From Tannerella sp. (lineage in GTDB: Bacteria > Bacteroidota > Bacteroidia > Bacteroidales > Tannerellaceae): a stretch of 44,440 nucleotides of DNA. Location of the stretch: assembly GCF_030528505.1 (NCBI RefSeq), contig NZ_JAUMYS010000020.1, positions 1-44,440 of the forward strand, written 5' to 3'. How positions within the stretch are numbered: position 1 is the first letter of the stretch; every line of letters begins with the position of its first letter. Positions 17,102 to 26,500 of the stretch are shown here, one piece after another. Made by a program: the position numbers and the translations under genes. The notes under the pieces were generated by a model. The model was given only the letters and a program-made list of their open reading frames with translations. It made no database searches and was not told the origin of the DNA.

Positions 17102-19981
17102 TTATCTTCCGCAGATGTCGGCGAAGGGGCAATACGAACACATTTTGACGTGAGTCGTTTGTCCGAAGGGGACGGAGGGATCGAAGACTTCGTCGAGGCA
17201 GTGGCGGAGGTTATCTTCGAATTCGTCGCGGAGGACGGCGAAGTCGGTGACTTGTTTTTTCTCCTTGCCATAGTAGACGGACGGGTCGAAGTCGTCGGAA
17301 AAGAGGTGGCGCACGTAGTAGATGGAGGGTTGTACGGGCATGCCGTTGCTTCGGTCGCCGTACATCCACGCGTAGGTAAAGACCTGCATGATGGCGGGTT
17401 GGCGCTTCTCGTCGGTCGGGTCGAAGAGGCTTTCGACGGTTTTGAAGTGCATGTCTTTCTTCGTGCCGGTCTTGTAGTCCACGACGCGGATGGCGTCGCG
17501 CACTTCGTCGAGGCGGTCGATAAAGCCTTTGAGGTTTACGGTTCGTCCGTCGGTGAGGGTGAAGGGGTGGTGAATCTCCATCTCGGAGGCTACGTAGCGG
17601 AAGGGCGTGAGGCGGCGGTCGCGTTCGAGGATTTTGCGTGCGTATTTGCGGATCATTTCACCGGTCAGGTAGCTCTGTCCGCTCAGAGGTCGTGGCTCGG
17701 AGGTGTGGAAAAAGAGTTCGGCGAATGCACGCTGGATTTTTTCGGTCAGCATCTTGTCGTCGGCTGCGAGTCGCAAGAGATCGGCCGTTACTTGCGCTCC
17801 GCAGTAGGGGCGGTACGATTCTTCCATGACCTGATGCAGGATGTTTCCGAACACGCGGTTATCGACGCTTTCGGCTACTTCTTCTTCCTCTTTGAGTTGT
17901 TCGACCGAGGAGAAATAGAACTTCAGCGGACAGTCTAAATACGTGTTGATGGTGCTGGCCGAGAGCGCCCGAGCGCCGTTGCTCAGAAAGTTGTCGAGGA
18001 GGCGGAGGATTTCGTCGGTTTTGGGCACTTGCAAGGCCGGGGGCTTCGAGGAGGCGATGTTGTAAACGACTACTTTTTCACGCAGCGGCATTTCGTAATG
18101 GTAACGCAGCTGATGCACGTAGCGGCTGACTTCGCCCGTATTCAATCCGTCGGTGCGCGTGTCGTAGAGGAGCGTGACATGCTTGGCGCGGGCGATCATC
18201 CGATAGAAATGATAAGCCCAGATGCTGTCCTGATGTTCGTAAGTGGGCAGTCCGAAGCCGCGCCGCAGATTATAGGGAATGAAGGAGGCGGCGGCTTTGC
18301 GGGCGGGGAAAAAGCCTTCGTTGACGGAGAGCACGATGAGCCTTTCGAAGTCGAGCACGCGCGTTTCGAGCACGCCCATGACTTGAAGTCCTGACAATGG
18401 TTCGCCGCGGAAAGGAATGGTGATCGTTTCGGTGAGCCGTTCGAGTAGCCTCGCGTATGTATCGACCGACATTTCGATGCCGGAGGCTCCGATAAGGTCT
18501 CTCATCCGGTTGACGGTCGTGAAATAATGGTAGACGAATTCCTGTTCCAGCTCGTCCATGCCGGTGGGTTGGTCTTCGTTGTCGAAGTCTCGCTCGTCGC
18601 GTCGTGCGGAGAGTATGCGGTTCAGCTCTTGAAGCACGGTGATGAGGTAGGACGAGACGTCGGCGGTCGTTGGCGCGGGGTCGAAGATGAGGGTAAGCAG
18701 GGGTGTCTGTTGGAGATCGGCCGCGGGGATGTAGATGCGGTTATTGTCGGTAATCTGTCTGACGATGGTGACGATTTCGGCGGGCGACGTAGCTTGAATA
18801 TACCGGTGATTAAGCACGGGCAGCACCTCGCGATAGTAGAAACACGACTTTCCGTCGATGACGCGCGTGTTTTTACGCAATGCGAGCACGTTTTCCATCA
18901 AAGAGGCTACGGGCGTGCCCGAAAGCGGATAGCCGAGCGTAACGTTGATATGGCGGATAGCTTCGGGCACGGAGTGAAGGACGGGTATGAGCAGTTGCTC
19001 GTCGGGGAGTACCACGGCTGTGCGCAAGGCTTCGTCGGCGCTCATCGCGTCGCGTCCGTCGAGCACTTCTTCGAGCAGGGCGTGCACCTGTTTGGCCTGC
19101 CCGATGCGCGAAGGGATGCCGATCAGCGTAATGTCGGGCGTGTGCGACGGTTCCTGAGGGAGCTTCAGCGAGGAGGGGAACTGCTTTACGTATTCGCGCA
19201 CGAAGTACGACGCCCGGTTGTCGGAGTCCATCACTTTGTCACCCGTGCCCGTATCCCAGTAGAAGTCGGCGATCTCTTGTTGCTGCAACAATCGGAGCAA
19301 GGTGTATTCGGTTTTCGAGAGGGCGCTTAATCCGACGAAGACGACCTTCGAGTAAGGTAGCCGGCAAGCGCCTTCGCGCTCGATATGTTCGACGACCTCG
19401 CGGCTGATCATCCCTTCATATCCTTTGCCTTGCGCGGCCAGCGTATCGCGCAGCTCGCGGTAGACGGCATAGAGCATCTGCCAGACGCCGAGGAAGTAGC
19501 GGCGGCTCGTTCCTTCTTCGCCGTGACGGAACGACGACCAGAACGCGCGGATGGCTTCGATCTGCTGCGGTTGCAGGTAGCTCAAGTCTTTCTCTACTTC
19601 GTGCAAGTCGGTCACGTTTGTAAACAATTGGCGCGCGTCGGCCATGTATTTGTCTACGTCGTCGAAATCGTTGAGTAACATCTCGCCCCAGAATACGAAA
19701 TCGTCGAATGTTTCCTTCGCTCCGCTGTGGCGAATATAGATATGATAAAGGAGGAAGAGCATTTGTAGCCGGTCGGCCGGCTGCTTGTCGCTCAATTGCG
19801 CGAACAGTTCGCTGATGGTGCATACTGCGGGCGAGAATATCGGTCGGCCGGCTGCTTGCGAGAGGTATTTGCGAAAGAACAGTCCGGCACGACGGTTGGG
19901 AAACACGAAGGCCATCTGTTGTACGTCTGTGCCGTACGTTTCGTAAAATAAAGTCGCGATCTGTTGTAGAAAAGGAGTCAT
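17102..19981 (-). CDS. AddB-like helicase/nuclease family protein with PD-(D/E)XK nuclease domain
   Basis: 959 residues. The N-terminal two thirds resemble the inactivated helicase of AddB/RexB (FVFPNRRAGLFFRKYL; VLPDEQLLIPVL; RVLDFERLIVLSVNEGFFP). The C-terminal RecB-type nuclease shows GNILHQVMEE, GFIDRLDEVRDAIRVVDYKT and a final CSYCPFADIC. With Cys in NTYLDCPLKFYF this gives the four-Cys iron-sulphur pattern of AddB nucleases. It probably works with an AddA/RecB-like helicase, not in this window, in double-strand break processing. It is transcribed alone, with a -7 box at 20002. Confidence 0.85.
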   Translation of the reverse strand: MTPFLQQIATLFYETYGTDVQQMAFVFPNRRAGLFFRKYLSQAAGRPIFSPAVCTISELFAQLSDKQPADRLQMLFLLYHIYIRHSGAKETFDDFVFWGEMLLNDFDDVDKYMADARQLFTNVTDLHEVEKDLSYLQPQQIEAIRAFWSSFRHGEEGTSRRYFLGVWQMLYAVYRELRDTLAAQGKGYEGMISREVVEHIEREGACRLPYSKVVFVGLSALSKTEYTLLRLLQQQEIADFYWDTGTGDKVMDSDNRASYFVREYVKQFPSSLKLPQEPSHTPDITLIGIPSRIGQAKQVHALLEEVLDGRDAMSADEALRTAVVLPDEQLLIPVLHSVPEAIRHINVTLGYPLSGTPVASLMENVLALRKNTRVIDGKSCFYYREVLPVLNHRYIQATSPAEIVTIVRQITDNNRIYIPAADLQQTPLLTLIFDPAPTTADVSSYLITVLQELNRILSARRDERDFDNEDQPTGMDELEQEFVYHYFTTVNRMRDLIGASGIEMSVDTYARLLERLTETITIPFRGEPLSGLQVMGVLETRVLDFERLIVLSVNEGFFPARKAAASFIPYNLRRGFGLPTYEHQDSIWAYHFYRMIARAKHVTLLYDTRTDGLNTGEVSRYVHQLRYHYEMPLREKVVVYNIASSKPPALQVPKTDEILRLLDNFLSNGARALSASTINTYLDCPLKFYFSSVEQLKEEEEVAESVDNRVFGNILHQVMEESYRPYCGAQVTADLLRLAADDKMLTEKIQRAFAELFFHTSEPRPLSGQSYLTGEMIRKYARKILERDRRLTPFRYVASEMEIHHPFTLTDGRTVNLKGFIDRLDEVRDAIRVVDYKTGTKKDMHFKTVESLFDPTDEKRQPAIMQVFTYAWMYGDRSNGMPVQPSIYYVRHLFSDDFDPSVYYGKEKKQVTDFAVLRDEFEDNLRHCLDEVFDPSVPFGQTTHVKMCSYCPFADICGR

Positions 19982-20001
19982 CCGGATGTTCTTTACTTGC
20001 G

Positions 20002-20009
20002 CAAAGGTA
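20002..20009 (-). promoter_or_regulatory. -7 promoter box for the AddB-like gene
   Basis: Minus-strand TACCTTTG followed by CGCAAG, 20 nt before the ATG at 19981. No convincing -33 element. Confidence 0.45.
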
Positions 20010-20178
20010 CAATTTTTTTATTCTTTTTCTTCGCAGGCTTGCTACTGGAGACATGGTCAATGAATTATGAATTGCGGATTACAGATTACAATGTTCCGAA
20101 CGCAAATAGCGCGAATGACGCGAATGGACGCAAATACATTTTTGAGGAGATTCGTCGCATACGTTCAATGTATGCGCC

Positions 20179-20206
20179 GTAGAGACGCAATTCATTGCGT
20201 CCCTAC
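20179..20206. repeat. Palindromic intergenic repeat
   Basis: GTAGAGACGCAAT, a 2-nt loop, then ATTGCGTCCCTAC: 12 of 13 positions pair. This type of GACGCAAT palindrome is, from memory, scattered between genes in many Bacteroidales genomes. Part of a 950-nt gene-free stretch (19982-20937). Confidence 0.6.
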
Positions 20207-20210
20207 AAAA

Positions 20211-20297
20211 AACAGCCCTGAAAGGGCGTATTCATTCAGCCCAATGCGTAGCGAAGTGGAGCATTGGGGAAAAGGCAATACTCCGGAAAAGGGCTGT
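20211..20297. repeat. Nested inverted-repeat element (intergenic repeat family)
   Basis: Outer arms ACAGCCCT and AGGGCTGT (20211-20218, 20290-20297) and inner arms CCCAATGC and GCATTGGG (20240-20247, 20261-20268) are perfect, so the element could fold into a cruciform or branched RNA. The flanking TGTAAGCCTGACATAA and CCTGAAAGGGCGTATTCATT are typical of a widespread Bacteroidales intergenic repeat. Confidence 0.55.
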
Positions 20298-20419
20298 AAG
20301 CCTGACATAATTTAATGGTCAATTGTTATGCGTATTTCTTATCTTTCTTTTTTCAAACGATGTGTTACTGTTTTTATTTCTTGGGACAGATTTTGAAGGC
20401 GATAAGGGAGAGGGGAGAT

Positions 20420-20632
20420 TTGATTAAGGCTTGTTTTTCTTTAATCAATCCATGTATGAGCATGATTAAACAGATTATGGATAAGATAAAGTATATTGTT
20501 TGTTCAATCAAACAGATTGTTCGCTTCATAAAGTATATTGTTCGTCTTCTTATTAACAAGTCTCGTCTTATCATTCATTGTTTTTTACAAATTAGGGAGA
20601 TTGTTTTCTTCATAAAGTATATTGTTGAATAA
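20420..20632 (+). repeat. Degenerate 21-bp minisatellite, about 10 units
   Basis: Ten successive 21-nt units, frame-preserving, start at 20420. The best kept core, ATAAAGTATATTGTT, recurs at 20486, 20528 and 20612, spacings of 42 and 84 nt. A plus-strand frame through it (ATG at 20315, stop at 20632) would encode seven-residue repeats such as IKYIVCS, IKQIVRF, IKYIVRL and IREIVFF. The opposite strand also stays open with repeats such as TIYFMKR and TICLIEQ. The repeat makes both strands look coding, so I annotate it as a repeat and not as a gene. The surrounding 20633-20930 is very AT-rich and I see no gene in it. Confidence 0.65.
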
Positions 20633-20879
20633 TTTATTTACATTGTTGTGAAAATTGTTAAGTATATTTTAGAATTGTGCTTCTGTAAAGAGCAATAAAT
20701 CTTATAAGGGTAAATCCTAAAATTAATATCTGATGAATAGGTGAAAGGTGTAGGTGAAAAATTGTTTAAAAGAGTGAAAAATAAAACGCGTATTCTTTTT
20801 GTACAGGTAAAGGTGAATTAGAAATGGTTAAATATAATTAAATATAAGTCTTTGGTGATTTTTTCTAATAATAATGTAT

Positions 20880-20887
20880 TATATTTG
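20880..20887 (+). promoter_or_regulatory. -7 promoter box upstream of the duplicated helical protein gene
   Basis: TATATTTG fits TAnnTTTG, 50 nt before the ATG. TTTG at 20851 lies 25 nt upstream, longer than usual. Confidence 0.35.
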
Positions 20888-20937
20888 GAGCTGAAAAGAA
20901 AATTCATTATTTGTTAAACATTTAAATTTAAGTGACG

Positions 20938-21651
20938 ATGGTAAACTATTCAGAAACAGGTTTTGGCGCAAAATTGCGCAAGGCACAAGATGTAGTACAT
21001 TACATTGGACAATTTGACGGATATAATCCGCCCAGGTCTGAGGAGACGATCGGTGGAATGAATGATTTATTAAATCAGATCATTGCAGCAAATGCCGAAG
21101 TCGTTCATATGCAGCAACTCTACAAAGGATCGACAACTAAACGAATACAGATGTATCGGGATATGGATTCGTCTATTATGAAACTTCTTCCGTCGATTAG
21201 CGGAGCAGTTGAGGCACAGTATGGAAAAGATTCGATTGAAAGTAATTCAATTAAGGCATTAATTAAAAAAATGCGTGTAACAGGTGTTGCAAAGTCGCCG
21301 AAAGATCCGACCGCAGGGCCGGAGACGAAAAGCATCAGCCGTTCGGAACAATCGTTTGGGTCATTGATTCAAAATTTCAATAACATCATTACGATCTTGA
21401 GTGAACTGACCGGTTATAATCCGTCGAATACGAAACTTTCGGTCGATTCATTAAAAACATTATCGCAAGAGGCTACGAATCTGAATAACTTAGTTGCGAA
21501 GTATATCAGTGATCTTAAAACCGTAAAGGCAAAACGTCTGGGGCTTTATAACGATTTACACGACCGTGTACGGCGCATTAAAGCCTACGTAAAAGCACAA
21601 TACGGTTATTCCTCGGAGCAGTATAAAATGATTAAAGGAATAGCAGTATAG
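20938..21651 (+). CDS. Internally duplicated helical protein of unknown function
   Basis: 237 residues from the ATG at 20938; a GTG two codons earlier is less likely. No signal peptide or membrane segment. The protein consists of two related helical halves: SETGFG at residue 5 against SEQSFG at 136, GYNPPRS against GYNPSNT, RIQMYRDM against RLGLYNDL, and AQYGKDS near 93 against AQYGYSS near 220. A Gly/Pro/Ser-rich linker (residues 114-134) joins them. It is monocistronic, after an AT-rich region and before a hairpin terminator. I recall similar helical proteins as Bacteroidetes hypotheticals but no function. Its lower G+C than the flanking genes may hint at transfer. Confidence 0.7.
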   Translation: MVNYSETGFGAKLRKAQDVVHYIGQFDGYNPPRSEETIGGMNDLLNQIIAANAEVVHMQQLYKGSTTKRIQMYRDMDSSIMKLLPSISGAVEAQYGKDSIESNSIKALIKKMRVTGVAKSPKDPTAGPETKSISRSEQSFGSLIQNFNNIITILSELTGYNPSNTKLSVDSLKTLSQEATNLNNLVAKYISDLKTVKAKRLGLYNDLHDRVRRIKAYVKAQYGYSSEQYKMIKGIAV

Positions 21652-21726
21652 GGGGAAAAAGATAGAAGACTTTATCGAATTATCATCACGAAAGTGGGAT
21701 ATTATATGATTTCATGTAAAACATTT

Positions 21727-21777
21727 ACCCGAATATGATAACAAGCATTTGCTGAAAAACGACTGTCATATTCGGGT
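21727..21777 (+). terminator. Hairpin terminator after the duplicated helical protein gene
   Basis: ACCCGAATATGA (21727-21738) and TCATATTCGGGT (21766-21777) pair perfectly over 12 bp, followed by TATTTCAT. It lies 75 nt after the stop and just before the sigma factor gene. Confidence 0.6.
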
Positions 21778-21797
21778 TATTTCATCATATCTGTTCA

Positions 21798-22379
21798 ATG
21801 GCTGATGATATAGACAGACTGGAGGCTCTGAAAAATGGTTCGAAGAAGGCTTTCGAAGCTATTTATAAACAGTACGCAGGAAAACTGTATCATTTTATTA
21901 TCAGGCTTTCGCATGGTAATCCATATATGGCGGAAGAGATTCTTCAAGCCACTTTTGTTAAGCTATGGGAAATACATCCGCAGGTAAATCCGCAAAAATC
22001 GATTCTTTTCTATCTGTCTTCTATCGCGAAGAATATGCTTTTTAATCGATATCAACGGCAAACGATCGAATTTCTTTATCAAGAAAATTTAGCGCGTGAA
22101 AAATCTTTTTGCGACAGCGATACGGAAAAAGAAATAGACCGAAAATGGTTCGAGGAGTATTTGCATCAAGTAGCGGAGAAACTGCCTCCGGCACGAAAAA
22201 AGATTTTTATTCTGAGCCGGTTAAAAGATTTATCAACGAAACAAATTGCCGAGATGATGCAGATCTCGATCAGTACGGTAGAGACTCAACTTACGTTAGC
22301 CACTAAATTCGTACGGGAACAATGCGAAAAAGATTATGATAAACTGTTTTTCTTTTTCTCGATGTTGTCTTTTGTATAA
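21798..22379 (+). CDS. ECF-type RNA polymerase sigma-70 factor
   Basis: 193 residues. Region 2 shows KKAFEAIYKQYAGKLYHFI and MAEEILQATFVKLWE. Region 4 shows LPPARKKIFILSRLKDLSTK followed by QIAEMMQISISTVETQLTLA. It belongs to the Bacteroides-expanded ECF group and redirects RNA polymerase to transporter operons when released from its anti-sigma partner. The gene is followed 66 nt later by fecR and then by an STN-bearing SusC gene, the classic FecI-FecR-FecA layout. It therefore probably activates the operon starting at 23550. Confidence 0.93.
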   Translation: MADDIDRLEALKNGSKKAFEAIYKQYAGKLYHFIIRLSHGNPYMAEEILQATFVKLWEIHPQVNPQKSILFYLSSIAKNMLFNRYQRQTIEFLYQENLAREKSFCDSDTEKEIDRKWFEEYLHQVAEKLPPARKKIFILSRLKDLSTKQIAEMMQISISTVETQLTLATKFVREQCEKDYDKLFFFFSMLSFV

Positions 22380-22445
22380 GATAGGGCAGACCTCTTAGCG
22401 GAATATGGTTCTTAAACTGTACTATATAAAAGGAAAAAACGAAAA

Positions 22446-23423
22446 ATGATCGATCGGCATTATATAGATATTTTTGAAAAATTTCTTCGTAACGAAATAT
22501 CGGAAGAGGAAATCGAGGAATTACAGGCTATTATGTATATTAATAAAGATATACAACGTTATTTTGAAGACCGGCTTGCCGAAACCGAACATGCTATTCA
22601 GCCTCATTTGCAACAAAAAGTATTTCGTGCGATAGTACAGGACATCGAGCAAAAAACAAAGGGTTCTTTCTTCCGGTCCTACCGTAAAAAAATATTACAA
22701 TGGGCAGCTATTCTTTTATTGCCTTTAATTTCGGGAATCACAGTCTATTATTTTATGTCGGAAGACGGTCGACATACGGCTCCCACCGTTTTTACAACGC
22801 AAAAAGGTGAGAAAGCGGAAGCCATACTCCCCGATGGGAGTAAAGTTTGGATTAATTCCGCATCTACTCTTCGCTACGATGACGGGTTTAACCGCAGTGA
22901 ACGGATCGTTTATTTGGAAGGCGAAGGGTATTTTGAGGTCAAACCCGATGCTGGCTGCCCTTTTACGGTAAAAACTTCGACAATCGCTATTCAGGCTTTA
23001 GGAACATCATTCAATGTGCGTTCGTATGAGGCGGACCAAGAAGCTTCGGCTGTTCTGCTCGAAGGAAAAATAAAAGTACTGGCTTCGGGACAGGAAAAAA
23101 CGCTACAAGTGAATCAGCGTATCCTTTTCGATAAAAAAACACGGCGATTTATTACGGACCGGGTGCGGGCTTCTCATTTTATCGAATGGAAAAAAGGAAG
23201 CCTTTATTTTCATAATCAGACGTATTACGACATAGCCACGACATTGTCGAGGATTTATAATGTAAACATCCGGGTAGCTTCGGAAGAGCTCCGTCCGATG
23301 CGTTTTACAGGAACACTCGGGAGTAACGGAATCAAGAACGCTCTCGATATCTTGTCGCTCACTTCGCCCATGCGGTATGAAGTAAGAGATTCCGTTATTA
23401 TACTTTATCATCAAAGCAAGTAG
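22446..23423 (+). CDS. FecR-family anti-sigma factor
   Basis: 325 residues. An N-terminal cytoplasmic sigma-binding segment (residues 1 to about 80) leads to a membrane helix, ILQWAAILLLPLISGITVYY. The periplasmic FecR domain begins EKAEAILPDGSKVWINSAST and includes LEGEGYFEVKPDAG and ALGTSFNVRSY. The C-terminal DUF4974 domain is FHNQTYYDIATTLSRIYNVN. It carries the signal from the STN domain of the outer membrane transporter to the sigma factor encoded just upstream. Confidence 0.94.
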   Translation: MIDRHYIDIFEKFLRNEISEEEIEELQAIMYINKDIQRYFEDRLAETEHAIQPHLQQKVFRAIVQDIEQKTKGSFFRSYRKKILQWAAILLLPLISGITVYYFMSEDGRHTAPTVFTTQKGEKAEAILPDGSKVWINSASTLRYDDGFNRSERIVYLEGEGYFEVKPDAGCPFTVKTSTIAIQALGTSFNVRSYEADQEASAVLLEGKIKVLASGQEKTLQVNQRILFDKKTRRFITDRVRASHFIEWKKGSLYFHNQTYYDIATTLSRIYNVNIRVASEELRPMRFTGTLGSNGIKNALDILSLTSPMRYEVRDSVIILYHQSK

Positions 23424-23549
23424 TTAAATAATATTAAACACGACAATTCGATAGCGTAAAATTTTGAGCAAACTGTATTCTATATACATGTTTTTGCAAA
23501 GTTTATACGTTTGAGGCAGTTTGTATCATATTAATTTAACTTTTGGTCT

Positions 23550-26500
23550 ATGAATGAGAATCTATTACAAAAGAAAGACAAAACATGGAGTTTGAAAAGG
23601 CTTTTTGTTTTTCTTATACCGTTGTTTTTAATTTCGCCGGTCTATTCGCAGATTACGGTAAATATACAGAATGTGCCTTTGCGAGAAGCGCTTGGCGAAA
23701 TAGAAAAAGTCAGTGATTATCGTTTTTTTTACAGCGAATCATTGGCCGTATTGAATCATGCATGTTCCTTACACGTTACGGATGCGAGCATCGACGACGT
23801 AATGCGTGAATTACTTGCCGGTACGAATGTTACTTACGAGAAGAATAATCGGATTATCGCTCTCGTTGAAAAAGAAGTTAGAAATCAAACAAACAAAATA
23901 CTTATACGTGGACGTATTACTGACACGCAAGGCGAACCTGTTGTCGGAGCCAATATTATAGAAGAGGGCACATCCGGCAACGGAACGATCAGTAACGCAG
24001 ACGGGGCGTTTACTTTGGAAGTCAATCAGGGAGCCACATTGAAAATATCTTATCTTGGCTATCGTGATGTGACGCTTCGTACGGCAGGAAAGACCTCGTT
24101 CGAGGTTGTTCTGGAAGAAGATACGAAGCTATTGAGCGAAGTTGTCGTAACAGCCTTAGGAATCAAACGTGAAGAGAAAGCTTTAGGGTATGCCGTGCAA
24201 AAAATCGACGGTGAAAGCCTGCAAAAAGTATCGGGGGTAGATGTCAGTACCTCGCTTACCGGAAAAATAGCGGGACTTCTGGTACGAAATCCGACAGATT
24301 TCAATGTTGCTCAATCCGTCACGATTCGTGGAGAAGAACCTCTGCTGGTTATTGACGGAGTGGCGTATGCCAATAAGACGTTGCGTGATATTTCGTCCGA
24401 AGATATCGAATCCATCAACGTGCTTAAAGGAGCTACGGCTTCGGCTCTTTATGGTTTCAGAGGTTCGAATGGAACTATTTTGATTACGACAAAGAATGGC
24501 AGTTCGGGGAAGATCGGTGTAACGGTCGATTTCACGACTAATACTCTGTTCTTGGCCGGCTATCTGGCTGTTCCCGAAAAACAAAGCGTATACGGACGCG
24601 GAAAGGATAACGCGTACGATAAAAATTCGACCGAATCGTGGGGTACGTTTATGGACGGATCGATTCAGAATCAATGGGACCCGTTTCTGAAAGAATATCG
24701 TGATTATGAATATCTTCCCGTCGGAAAAGATAACTTCAAGAACTTTCTTGAAAAAGGATACATCACGAATAATAACGTGAACGTATCTTTTAAAGGAAAA
24801 GAAATCGCCTTGCGAAGCTCTGTTAATTGGACTCAGAATAAAGGCCTGTATCCTAATTCGCGACTGAACAAGTATTCCTATACATTAGGCGGAGATATTC
24901 AGCTCGGGAAGTTTCAATTATCGTCGAATATGTCGTATGCGAAAAGAGAATCGCCCAATATGGGCTTCAATTCATACAAAGGATACGACCCGATGTATTC
25001 TCTGTTAATAAACTCCTCGGCCGATTTTAATATTCTGGATTATAAAAACAATTACTGGCTAAAAGAAGGAGAAATACAGAATTATACGTACAGAGATCAG
25101 GTCAATAATCCATATTTCGACAGTTATGAAAAAACAAACGAAGTTTCCAGAGATATATTCAACGCCGATTTGTCCGCGAGCTATCAAGTCGCGGAATGGC
25201 TCAAGGCTACCATAAGGTCGGGGTTGGATTTTTATATCGACCGCGGGAAACTTCGAGTATCGCGAGGCTCGTTCGTATCGACAGGCGATACGGGTATTCC
25301 GGGAAATCCGTATACATGGAACGGAACGAAAACCGGTGCTTATCTGACCGGACGAACACAAGGATTCAGTATGAACAATGATTTCCTGCTTACGGGAAAT
25401 CGAACGCTTTTCGACCGACTTGAAGTCGATTATCTGGCCGGTGGGACAATATTCTACAGAAGAGACGATAATATCAACGCTCAAACAGACGGGGGGATTT
25501 TCGCTCCGGGCTTCTTCTCGCTCAAAGCGTCGGTAAAGCCACCCAAAATAGGAGAGAGTATGCAGGAACAGCAAGTCAACTCGCTTTTTGGCCGGCTTGC
25601 ACTGGCGTGGAATAAAATGATCTATGCCGAAGTGACCGGACGAAATGACTGGAGTTCTACATTGGCCGGTCCTCACGTACCGAAGTCGGATATGTCTTAT
25701 TTCTATCCCTCGGTATCGGGAAGTTTCGTGGTCTCCGAATTATTGCCCGAATCGTCCCGAACATGGTTGGATTTATTAAAAATCAGAAGTTCATGGACTC
25801 AATCGAAAACCCCGGCCGCTATTTACGCCATCAATCAGGGATTTTCCGTAACCACGGGTACTTGGAATACCATGAATGGCGCTTCGGCGCCTCATACCAT
25901 TTATCCGGCTTCGGTCCGTCCCAACGCGTCGAAAACGTATGAAGTTGGGATGCAAGGCGTCTTTCTTAAAAACAGATTGTCGGTCGATGTTTCCTATTAC
26001 GACAAAAATATGTATGACTTTTTGAAAAACGCAAGTATATCTCCGGCTTCGGGGATGACGAATATCTTCGTTAATTTGGAAGAACGAATCTCGCGTCGGG
26101 GATGGGAAGTTTCCGTAACGGCTACTCCCGTAAAAACACCGGAATGGCAGTGGGATATGGCATTCAACTGGTCTACTTATAAGCGTGTCTATACTCAACT
26201 CGATTCGATCTACTCTACTAAAAAACCATGGATTAAGAAAGGGGAACGTGTAGATGCTTACGTAGCCAATGACTTTATGAAAGTTCCGGGAACGAACGAG
26301 TATATTTATTACAACGGACGTCTTCAGAAAAGTAAATATCAATCCGTCATGGGATACTCCGATCCGGATTGGCTATGGGGATTTCATACTACATTGAGGT
26401 ATAAAGATTTTTCGCTGTTTCTCTCGTTCGATGGAGTCGTCGGAGGATTAATGGGCACACGAACCGAAAGTTATATGTGGCAGATGGGCGTACATCCCGA

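Noticed and set aside
17087-19678. Long plus-strand reading frames opposite the AddB-like gene (such as 17087-17938 and 18527-19330)
   Set aside because: They lie opposite a recognisable 959-residue protein and have no family features, so they are antisense shadows produced by codon bias.
20315-20632. 105-residue plus-strand reading frame
   Set aside because: Its second two thirds are a 21-bp repeat that keeps both strands open. No RBS, no family resemblance and a hydrophobic low-complexity product, so it is annotated as a repeat.
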